From positions 1,162,552 through 1,226,551 of the forward strand of contig NC_030989.1 of assembly GCF_000149955.1 (NCBI RefSeq): a stretch of DNA of 64,000 nucleotides. Direction: 5' to 3'. Below the pieces are notes generated by a model. The model was not told the DNA's origin and searched no databases. It was given only the letters and a program-made list of their open reading frames with translations. Shown here piece by piece: positions 55,851 through 64,000 of the stretch. The first letter of the stretch is position 1. Each line of letters starts with the position of its first letter. Source of the stretch: Fusarium oxysporum f. sp. lycopersici 4287. Its lineage: Eukaryota; Ascomycota; Sordariomycetes; Hypocreales; Nectriaceae. The position numbers and the translations under genes are program-made.

Positions 55851-56910
55851 CTAACTAATAGTATAGCCCCCATCAACTGACAATGCAGCACCCTGAATGA
55901 AAGAAGCCTTGGGACTTGATAAGAACAAAACAGCATCTGCTACTTCCTGCGGAGTCCCTTTTCTTTTCATGACGGCAGTCTGTACGGCCGGGTCATCTTC
56001 CGGAACATTAGCCGTCATGGGAGTTCTGCGAGGTCAGTATGCGTACAGGGACACCAAGAGATAACTTACTCAATAACTCCAGGGCAGACGCAGTTAACAC
56101 GAATCTGATCTTTGGCATACTGTATGTGTTAAATAAGAAGGTAGGGTCAACCCATCAGTTGGACTTACATCGATAGCATCACTTCTCGTCAAACTAATGA
56201 TAGCTGCCTTTGAGGCGCTATATACCGCTGTCCCAACTGTCAGCCCGCATATAAGCCTGTTCAAGGTACAATATATTCTCACGAGTTTTTGATTTCCCCA
56301 CGAGGCCGAGGTTGCTTCCAACATTGACAATAGAACCTCTAAACCCAGGCCGTCCATCATGAGTAACTCCAACATCTTGACTGGTCATATATTTTAGCTC
56401 TTCTCGTGCAAACAGCCACAGACCACGAAAGTTGGTATTTATAACATGATCGAACTCTTCAGGGGTGACTTCATGACTCTGCTTTGTCGGACCATATATT
56501 CCTTTCCAATGCCATTGTGAGTAGAAGTCAAAGCAAAACAGTGTATAGACATACCAGCACAGTTGACGGCATAGTCAATACGCCCGAAATGCTTGATAAC
56601 AAGTTCCATGTTTCTGGAAACTTCATATGTGTCAAGGTTATCAACGTGTCTGATGAACACATCTGGATTTGCATCTCCGCTCGTAGTTTTGATGGTCGCC
56701 TTGGTATCGTTCAGACCTGTGCTGTCTTTGTCAAACAGGGCGAGCCTCCGACACCCTTCTATGGCAAATGATATAGCGACTTGACGTCCAATACCTTGTA
56801 TCATTAGATGAAGAACCGAATATTAGTTATTTGGAGCAGTGGACCATACCCGATGCGGCGCCAGTGACCAAAGCCACGCCTGGGAAGAGGGCATTGGATG
56901 TTTCAGACAT
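55851..56910 (-). CDS. Short-chain dehydrogenase/reductase (classical SDR)
   Basis: NAD(P)-dependent oxidoreductase of unknown substrate. Six exons (56910-56850, 56794-56555, 56501-56283, 56236-56169, 56119-56070, 56025-55851) join in frame to 270 residues. The cofactor motif TGAASGIG spans intron 1, NCAG spans intron 2, and the catalytic YSASK is in exon 4. CPGVIETPM and the closing GAALSVDGGYTIS are standard. Asp in LFDKD after the second beta strand favours NAD(H) over NADP(H). The gene is intron-rich for its size compared with its neighbours and lies tail to tail with MED6. It may be an isolated accessory-metabolism gene; no biosynthetic partners adjoin it. Confidence 0.88.
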
Positions 56911-57191
56911 ATTTATGGTTAACTTGTCCAAAATCGCATGAGAAAATGACTCTAAAACGCACGCTTTGAAGTCTTATGATCTCAACTGAAGCCGTGTTCT
57001 TTGAAGTTCTCATCTTATAGCATCATGCTTGCATAATGACGTCGAGATCACCCAATCACACAACACCATTTACTGCCGAGACTCAGAACGTAAATATACA
57101 TGAAATCTTATTTTGTATAAACCACGAGGTATCTTGTCTATGTCAACTTTTAAGACTAAATTATCGAAAACATCTCCCGTATCTGCAACCT

Positions 57192-60100
57192 CTACTCCAC
57201 AACCCATCCCTTGCCAGGAACCTTTCTCTGCTTCACCTTCTTCGCAGGGAGAGGCCATCCTTGACCACCGGTGCTCTCGGCTCTCAAATATGGAACCACA
57301 AAGCACTCTCGAACTGCAGCTCCATCCGTGCCCGTTGTGGGCTTGAGCTCCTTAATCGGCTTGCCGTAGGTGATAAGGGGTGTTCCCTTGGCCAACCCTG
57401 CTAGTTGCCCGCCAGTTACGTCTGTAAGGGCATGCATTCTTGTCTTGGGACGCTTCTCCGCATCAACTGATTGCGCAGCTCGCTGGAGATAAGAGTAAAC
57501 GATGTACTCGGGGCATTCCTGAATACTGATGTGGGCAAGAGGTGAGGTGGGATGGATGTACACTGCACGGTCGCTTTCAACCTCCTTGCCAGCGTGGATA
57601 GGAATCAAGGGGATATATGGAACATCGATGGACCGGCGAGGCTTGCGGAATTGCTCAGGAGGGTTGGGTGTAAGATCTGCTCGAATAGCAACCTGATCCA
57701 CGAAGCCGGCCGCGACCATTTGCTTCAGAGCAGCGACTTGTTTAGGGGATGGAGGATCCAGCTTATCCTGGTATTTCAGGTTGGTGAAAGCCGAAACATT
57801 TGTCCTCAACAGCTCTGTGATTTGTCGTCGCAGCTGTTGGATTTCCTTAAGCACCTTGTATCTGACAAAATGGCTCTCACACCATTCCTCTGTAGGCTCA
57901 TGAGCAAACTCACCCACGACTTGCAGAAGCTTGATAGCATCGGATTTATCGTCTAGGTAACAGAAGTTCCGGTGAACCTCGTTAAACATCTTTCGCACAT
58001 TGGCTTGACGATCTTCTGCAATGACGTCTGATGTTGTACGGATAGCGGTTTCATCCTTTGCTGCGAGCGCCGGAATCGCTTGGTTCTCAGGAATGAAAAT
58101 TTCGGCGGCTGATAAACCAGCAACAAGAGCAATTGTGTAGTGGATACAGTCATGAAGATGGCCAACCAGCAATATGCGCGCAAACCTAGGAGACAGAGGG
58201 AACACAGACATGGTTTGACCAATCTGCGTAACTTGTCCTGTCGAGGAGATAGCAGAGAGATATGTCAACAGCTTCTCAGACTTAGCAAGCGCTCGTCGAT
58301 CAGGTGGTGTAGGGAAGGGGAAGTTGACAACATGCTGCAGGTTCATCGCCTTGAGCTGTAGCACGACACCCTCAATAGGCATTCGCAACAACTCAGGATC
58401 TGTGAAAGGTGGGAAATCTCTCTCATATACTGCAGAGGAGTAGAGTCTGTAACAATGGCCAGGACCGGTACGGCCAGCACGACCAGATCGCTGATTTGCG
58501 CTGGCTTTGCTGATCCATCCAATATCGTAGCTCTGAACTCCACTTAGACGATCATACTGTCTCTCTTTTGATCGGCCACAGTCAAAGACATATCGAATAC
58601 CAGGAATAGTCAAACTGGTTTCCGCAACGTTGGTTGCCAAGATGATGTTTCGTGTGCCCTCAGGTGCTGGCTCAAAGACTCGCATCTGCTCGCGTGTTGG
58701 AAGCAAGGAGTAAAGAGGTAAGACTCGCATCTTTAATGGTGCAACCTCCTGGTCCTCTTCGATCTGGAACTCATCCTCATCGTCCTCATCTTCGTCATCT
58801 GTGGGTATCTCATCAAAATCATCGCCATTACGGTCATCCACGTCTCCAAACTCAATATCTTCGACCTCAATAGGAGCCTCGCTAGCAGAAATTTGTACTT
58901 TGGGTCCATCCGCAGTCTTTGGACCGCCAAATGTAGCCTTTAGCTTCTTGCTGAGCTCTAGAATCTCGTTGCGGCCAGTCAAGAACACAAGGATATCACC
59001 AGGTGGTAACTTCTTATGGCCTCTGCTAATCTTTCGGAAGGCCTCTTCCACGTAATCATGCTGAGTTCTTCGGGAGAAATGAATGGTGACAGGATGTTGT
59101 CGGCCCTCGACCTCCAATACTGGCGGTGGAGTGGCAAAAAGCGTCGGATTCATGGTGAGATCCTCTATCCGCAATGTAGCAGACATGATGATGAGTTTCA
59201 AAGGCTTGACTGTAGGATCCTCTGCTGCTAGTTCTGCTCGGAGCTTGATGACTCGGCTGAGCATACCAATCAGGATATCCGTGTTGACGCTTCTCTCATG
59301 AGCTTCGTCGATGACAATGGCCGAATACTTCTTCAGTGTAATATCCTGCGCAACTTCTCGTAGCAAAACACCATCAGTCATGAACTTGATAGCCGTCTTA
59401 GGATCAACTGTGCCCTCGAAACGGATCTGGTAGGCCACCACCTCAGACTTATCACCAAGTTCCTCACCAACTCGCTTCGACATACTGACAGCAGCGACTC
59501 GACGGGGCTGAGTGATACCAATCATACCAGGCGTTGGCGAGTCGGGGGAACCATAACCAGATTCATACAAGAACTGAGGAATTTGAGTAGTCTTTCCAGA
59601 ACCTGTGGAACCGCAAACAACGACAATGTCATGGTTATGAATCGCTTCCATTATCCTTTGTTCCTCTGATACCACAGGAAGTTTTAACCTAGCCTCCTGG
59701 ACTTCTGGTATTCTCGTAACCGTTACGCTGTAAACCTTTCGATTGATATTCTGCGTTGGTTGTAGTTCCATCGGTAAAGGATCTTGCTCAGGGGCTCGGG
59801 GAACAAAATTTTCTGGCTTGGGGATTTCAAGATTTGCTGTTGTTCCCTCGATGGATTGATAACCTAGAGCTTCGTTTCGCTGTTGGTGTGCCCATGCCTT
59901 GAAAGACGATGACCTCTGTGCTTTGTTCTCGTCTGCGTCTTCCATGTCCTCATCAGACTCTTCGGATCCCTCACTGGATTCTTCATCATCTTCCTCCTCG
60001 CTTTCGCTGTCATCCTCTGCGATATCATCCTTTTCAGCCGAGTCGTCGCTGAAACCATTCCACTCATCGCTATCGCTATCACTTGCAACACTGTCGGCTT

Positions 60101-60833
60101 CTTCAGACTCGGGCTCAAGTGGCGTTTCGATTGGCGCCAGGGAGAATTTTGATTTGACTCCGCCTCGCTTCTGTCGCTTTTTGATCACCGGTCGTCCTTC
60201 GTCGTCGACCTCGAGCGGTCTCTTCAGACCCGAACCAATTGTTGGCGCAGAGATTTCTGTTTTCGGTTGATCTGACTCTTTGGGTGTAGGTGTGGGTGTG
60301 GGCGCGGGCGCGGGAGTTGGTGTGGGCTTGGATGACTTTTGTTCGTCGGGCTCAGATTCTTCACTCTCATCGCTCGAGATCTCTTCATCCGCGTTTAGTT
60401 CTTTTCTCTTCTCAAGAAGAATCTCGTTTCTCTCCTCCTCACCACCCTCCAAACCAGCTTTCTCCTCTCTCATAGCCCGCCTCAATGCCTCCTTCTTGGT
60501 CTCGCGGCCCTGACCAAGGACTCGGCTGCTCGAGAACAAGGTTGTGTCGATTTGTTGCTCAGCAAGTTTGGCCATCAGCTCGCGGGACTCGTCCTTGCGC
60601 AGCTTGCCTTCAATGTATTTTTCTAATCGCTTGGCCTTCTTTCCGCTCATTTTCGCGCCTTCTTGGCGAAGCTCTGCCTTCATCTGTGCCTTTTTGGCCT
60701 CACGATCAGCCTTGGCCGTCGGCAGGAGAATCTCCTGGTTTGGGTTGTCCTGGACTTCATGCTGAGCATTCTCCTTGGCTCGTTCACGGGCGAGGACCTT
60801 GTGCTTGCGTTGACGAGGAACGTATTTGGCCAT
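57192..60833 (-). CDS. ECM16: DEAH-box RNA helicase Dhr1/Ecm16 (DHX37)
   Basis: Nucleolar helicase that releases U3 snoRNA from pre-40S particles during ribosome assembly. Single exon, 1213 residues. The lysine-rich start MAKYVPRQRKHKVLARERAK and a long acidic Ser/Asp/Glu region (about residues 240-310) are typical of this orthologue group. Helicase motifs: GSTGSGKTTQIPQ (I), TQPRRVAA (Ia), DEAH (II), SAT (III), LATNVAETSLTIPGI (V) and QRSGRAGRTGPG (VI). A long acidic insert (DEDEDDEDEFQIEEDQE) sits between the two RecA lobes. HA2/OB domains follow. The C-terminus ends KQRKVPGKGWVVE. Strong match in architecture and length. Confidence 0.93.
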   Translation of the reverse strand: MAKYVPRQRKHKVLARERAKENAQHEVQDNPNQEILLPTAKADREAKKAQMKAELRQEGAKMSGKKAKRLEKYIEGKLRKDESRELMAKLAEQQIDTTLFSSSRVLGQGRETKKEALRRAMREEKAGLEGGEEERNEILLEKRKELNADEEISSDESEESEPDEQKSSKPTPTPAPAPTPTPTPKESDQPKTEISAPTIGSGLKRPLEVDDEGRPVIKKRQKRGGVKSKFSLAPIETPLEPESEEADSVASDSDSDEWNGFSDDSAEKDDIAEDDSESEEEDDEESSEGSEESDEDMEDADENKAQRSSSFKAWAHQQRNEALGYQSIEGTTANLEIPKPENFVPRAPEQDPLPMELQPTQNINRKVYSVTVTRIPEVQEARLKLPVVSEEQRIMEAIHNHDIVVVCGSTGSGKTTQIPQFLYESGYGSPDSPTPGMIGITQPRRVAAVSMSKRVGEELGDKSEVVAYQIRFEGTVDPKTAIKFMTDGVLLREVAQDITLKKYSAIVIDEAHERSVNTDILIGMLSRVIKLRAELAAEDPTVKPLKLIIMSATLRIEDLTMNPTLFATPPPVLEVEGRQHPVTIHFSRRTQHDYVEEAFRKISRGHKKLPPGDILVFLTGRNEILELSKKLKATFGGPKTADGPKVQISASEAPIEVEDIEFGDVDDRNGDDFDEIPTDDEDEDDEDEFQIEEDQEVAPLKMRVLPLYSLLPTREQMRVFEPAPEGTRNIILATNVAETSLTIPGIRYVFDCGRSKERQYDRLSGVQSYDIGWISKASANQRSGRAGRTGPGHCYRLYSSAVYERDFPPFTDPELLRMPIEGVVLQLKAMNLQHVVNFPFPTPPDRRALAKSEKLLTYLSAISSTGQVTQIGQTMSVFPLSPRFARILLVGHLHDCIHYTIALVAGLSAAEIFIPENQAIPALAAKDETAIRTTSDVIAEDRQANVRKMFNEVHRNFCYLDDKSDAIKLLQVVGEFAHEPTEEWCESHFVRYKVLKEIQQLRRQITELLRTNVSAFTNLKYQDKLDPPSPKQVAALKQMVAAGFVDQVAIRADLTPNPPEQFRKPRRSIDVPYIPLIPIHAGKEVESDRAVYIHPTSPLAHISIQECPEYIVYSYLQRAAQSVDAEKRPKTRMHALTDVTGGQLAGLAKGTPLITYGKPIKELKPTTGTDGAAVRECFVVPYLRAESTGGQGWPLPAKKVKQRKVPGKGWVVE

Positions 60834-61115
60834 TTTGAATTATTGTCTAACGAATTGACAATAAATTTTGCGAAAATGGCATGAAATGTTAATACGTTGG
60901 AGGATCAACCCAAGCCGCAGATGCGACGATGAATTTCATGAAATTTTGGGATCAAAAGTCGTTCTGCCGTGAATTACCGCCAGAACCTGGACCTGCTTTT
61001 GGTATAGTGCGGGGTGGTGGGGCCGCCTAGCTCAGCGGCAACGCCTGAACTTAACAGCTCGAATGGGATTCAAAGCTACAGCTCAACTCTACTAAAGCAT
61101 AATACTTCTTCAAAG

Positions 61116-61615
61116 ATGGCGACTGTTGATGTTAGACAAGACTCTTTCCCTTCGAGATCTAGAGAGGTTTCAGGTCTCGTGAATGGAATAGCTACAGAGA
61201 TTACATCCACCAGTTTCGCTGACAAGATCCTCATCACTATCTCCCAAGAAGGCCGACTTTCACAATGGGTAATTGAGTACTAGGTCCTAGTCTTCAAGCT
61301 CTACTACAGCTGACATCGTAACAGATACAAGTACCCTTGACAGGGTCATCATCTGGAGTTGTTGAGATGAATCTGCCCAGCTCAAACAAAGGCCTTCTTC
61401 CATCAACACATCTCATACCAACAACGCTATTTGGTGGAGGGGGTGAGGAGCGTGAAACTCTAGGTCAGCTTTACGCAGCACAAATTGCCAGCCAAATTTG
61501 TCTCAGATCGCCTGATGACCGACGAATACTGGTCCTTGGACTTGGACTTTCCAAAACAGATCTGGAGCGCGAAGCTTTCTTTGATCTTTTGGAGCTTGCC
61601 CAAAAGGTATTATGA
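61116..61615 (+). CDS. Proteasome assembly chaperone 3-like protein
   Basis: Small protein resembling PAC3/PSMG3 (yeast Pba3/Irc25 group), which helps build the 20S alpha ring. Exons 61116-61268 and 61325-61615 give 147 residues. The start is MATVDVRQDSFPSRSREVSG; the core strand-loop is FADKILITISQEGRLSQW joined to IQVPL. A loop with LFGGGGEERETLGQLYA precedes the final ILVLGLGLSKTD strand and the helix FFDLLELAQKVL. The family call rests on overall pattern and length, not a catalytic motif. Divergent from the helicase gene, with 282 bp between starts. Confidence 0.65.
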
Positions 61616-62130
61616 GTTGGGCGAAGAGGTGCTCCCTAAGATGTCAGCAAGATATACTGTGGCTGTAACAGTCTACCGCCAGTATCCAAAGAAGGGTTGC
61701 AGCGTTTTACACCAAGGTTTATCAAAAGAGCTTATTGAAGCTGCCATCTTCAGACACAAATCACAATTGACTATTTAAAAGCATTCATGTATTCATTAAG
61801 GTGCATCGCCAACTTGAAACTCTGGGCAGCACATCCCCTTATAGACAATGTGCTCAATGCTATTTGCATATTCTACTTGGCACCCGAAGTAACGACGTCG
61901 TCATCTATCCTGCTTTTGTTTCTTGCCCAAGTTCAGAGCGTAGGACCAGTAACGACAACCTGACTTTTCGTTGCTAGTGTAATGACCAGAGCGTCAGCAG
62001 TCACGATGAAGAGGAAAATCTGGCAGCCTTCTCCAGCCATTCATATGTGGGAGAATGATAATTAGTCGTTCATCCAAGTCCTTCACCAGTATTTATAACA
62101 ATAACGTATATGCTACTGCAAAAACTATGT
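61616..62130. other. Spacer between convergent genes
   Basis: About 515 bases between the PAC3-like and calcineurin genes, 3' to 3'. A 97-codon frame running through from 61485 to 61778 overlaps the chaperone exon in another frame and looks like a shadow. Nothing else seen. Confidence 0.5.
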
Positions 62131-63994
62131 TCATGACGTTGGAGCTCGGTTCTTGCGATCACTGGCGGATGTTAGTGGCTTAACTCATGCCATGATATTG
62201 AATGACTTACGTGCTGAGCCTTCTGGAGAGCTGCTGCAATTTCTTGTCATTGTTGGCATCATCAGCTGCCTTCTGAAGCGCGGTGTTTCGCTCCTCCTCC
62301 TGGTGCTTGACAACTTCCTCGTGAGTGGGTGGCAGCCTCTCGTTCTGTAAATCGACCTTTCGAGCATCCTCGAATCCGTTGATTGCGTTCTTGAGGCCTT
62401 CGGCACCAAGCATAAGAGTTCCCGCGGGCAATCTTCCACCAGACACAGTCTTGAGTTCTGTGACCTTCTCGGACTCCTCGCGAAGCACCTGGAATACACG
62501 AGACAGCCGTCCGATGGCGAGAATCTTGTTCTTGATGGCTCTACGTCGAACCTCAATCGACTCAGGGTCATTGGACAAAGCTGGCGAGGCGGGGCCAGGC
62601 GAGGTTGAAGAGGGTGTCTCTTCTTTAAGTTCCTCCTCTGAACAGGTGCTGAGAATGGCGATGAGCATATCGGTGATCTTCTCCCCCACGAAAGGAAGAG
62701 ACCAGGTGAAAACGTCCATGAAGTTGGGGAGCCAATAAGGATGAGGAGTGCAATTGAACTGTCGAATGTTCATCACGTTGTTCTCATACTTGAGTACCGC
62801 AGCCTTGTTGTTGTACACATCGAGGTAATTAGGGGCGGAGAAAATGGTCATAACACTTGGAAAGCCGGTGGTTCTGGTCTTGCGGTACATGCGGTAGCCG
62901 GCATCTTGGGCCTCGTGAGCACGAATGATTGAAAGAAGGTTATTCTTTTCCAAGAAGGCGCAGGCGGCTGGATAGGAGAAAAAGTATGAGCATCCTCGGA
63001 CATGGTTGTGTAGGAAATAGTCGCTTGTCTTCTCCTGGCCAAAGTCTTCGAGAGGATCAGCCCAGAGGATGTCGCACATAAGGCCCTGAGTAGGAGGCTC
63101 GCGGAAACGATCAATCTAGTAAAGGTTAGTCACAGGTTTGTGGCCAGGAAGCGGATCAACTAACGCTCTTCAAGTCGTCGAGTGTGTGCAACTCTGGGCT
63201 CAGTCCACCATGAATACAAAGAAATTGCTTGTTCATAACAGCAGCAAGGGGAAGGGCGCAGAATGATTCCATGCAGGCCTCGTAGATAGTCTCTGAGTAT
63301 TTGTGCTTGCACTCGAGCTTGAAGGTGAAGTAGTCAGTCAAGTGGCGACATTCATGGTTTCCTCGCAACAGCCAGAGGGTCTTGGGGTAATGGATCTTGA
63401 GACACCAGAGGTAGAGGACACACTCTATGCTGAAGTAGCCTCGGTCGACATAGTCACCGAGGAAGAGGTATCGGGTCTCAGCGGGGTCACCTCCGACTTC
63501 GAACAGCTTCATCAGATCGTAGTACTGTCCATGAACGTCACCACAGACAGTGATGGGAGCGTCCATCTCCAGAAGGTTGGGCTCGGCGCGCAGAAGCTCG
63601 GTACCCTTCCTGATAATCCAAAGAGCCTGCTCTTCGGTAAGACGGCCCTCGCGATAGAAATGCTGCTTAAGAAACTGAAGGTTGGGCTTGGAATGGGTGT
63701 CATCCTCGAAGAATTGCTCGTCGGTAGGCTTGTACATGGCAGGCGCTTGGACATCTGTGAAAATGCGATAGATTCGAGTCAGTCAAAGTAAGAGAAGCTT
63801 ATGAGAAAGACCATAGCTGTAATGTCGAAGGTACCATGATACCAGCCTGAGCGGTAGCTAGGAATACTGTGGACAAATCTGCGACAACATTGTTGTCGAT
63901 GATGATGGCGGGGTTGAGGCGGCGACAACTGGAGGGGATGTCACGAACCTTTGCACACACGCTCCAAGGTGCTGACCTGGGTGTTATCCTCCAT
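62131..63994 (-). CDS. CNA1: Calcineurin A, catalytic subunit of the Ca2+/calmodulin-dependent protein phosphatase
   Basis: Dephosphorylates Crz1-type factors in calcium signalling. Exons 63994-63949, 63754-63165, 63115-62211 and 62161-62131 give 523 residues. The N-terminus [15 protein letters not shown] joins [16 protein letters not shown] across a 194-nt intron, the longest of the well-supported introns here, with a GTTCGT donor. Phosphatase signatures are [27 protein letters not shown] and [11 protein letters not shown]. The calcineurin-B helix region follows ([20 protein letters not shown]), then a calmodulin-binding stretch near [19 protein letters not shown]. The last intron (GTAAGT, CTAAC, CCAG) removes an early stop: spliced, the protein ends [12 protein letters not shown]; unspliced it ends LST. 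Confidence 0.94.
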
Positions 63995-64000
63995 GGTGTG

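Noticed and set aside
61019..61080. tRNA-like stretch with an A-box (TAGCTCAGCGGC) near the chaperone gene
   Set aside because: The expected B-box (GGTTCRANYCC) is only loosely matched, and D-stem, anticodon stem and acceptor stem do not pair. It lies in the leader of a coding gene.
61485..61778. 97-codon plus-strand frame overlapping the PAC3-like gene
   Set aside because: It overlaps exon 2 in another frame; the spliced chaperone frame explains the region better.

Overview
The window looks like nuclear DNA of a filamentous ascomycete. Genes are compact and intergenic spaces are 0.2-3.7 kb. Introns are mostly 46-120 nt, with GTRNGT-type donors, CTAAC/CTGAC branch points and YAG acceptors. 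Several families are typical of filamentous fungi: an AA11 chitin monooxygenase, DUF3433 and DUF3684 proteins, and a mitochondrial ornithine acetyltransferase. The style of the proteins suggests Hypocreales, probably Fusarium, but I infer the genus only from general resemblance. All exon coordinates below were worked out by hand from splice signals and reading-frame continuity.

Layout. 0-5.5 kb: 3' end of a methylglutaconyl-CoA/enoyl-CoA hydratase, then a convergent Ubp2-type ubiquitin protease whose frame continues 186 codons past an in-frame TAG. 5.5-8.2 kb: mostly empty spacer. 8.2-12 kb: DUF3433 membrane protein. 12.5-13.8 kb: secreted AA11 LPMO with three copies of a 13-bp inverted repeat upstream. 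13.8-17.4 kb: long spacer with one doubtful gene. 17.4-18.1 kb: AIG2/gamma-glutamylcyclotransferase-like gene with an 8-nt microexon. 19.1-30.9 kb: TRA1, the SAGA/NuA4 pseudokinase scaffold, broken by one extra base near 21198. 31.5-34.4 kb: acetoacetyl-CoA synthetase and a small membrane protein. 34.9-39.8 kb: APC/C subunit Cdc16, HIS3 and ARG7/ArgJ. 42.2-44.4 kb: eIF2B delta (GCD2) and a small two-helix protein. 45-50.4 kb: giant GHKL-ATPase (DUF3684) with a 100-N assembly gap and a C-terminal HELAH motif. 51.8-53.4 kb: ARG1 with 14-nt and 5-nt microexons. 53.6-64 kb: MMTAG2-like RS protein, MED6, an SDR, the DEAH helicase Dhr1/Ecm16, a PAC3-like proteasome chaperone and calcineurin A.

Most genes are housekeeping and there is no obvious secondary-metabolite or mobile-element cluster. 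A loose functional theme lies between 37 and 53 kb: HIS3, ARG7, eIF2B delta and ARG1. TGACTCA-type Gcn4/CPC1 sites lie upstream of ARG7, ARG1 and eIF2B delta, consistent with general amino acid control. The most unusual signals are gene-structure oddities: microexons, in-frame stopless introns, the stop codon inside an open frame in UBP2, and the TRA1 frame break.
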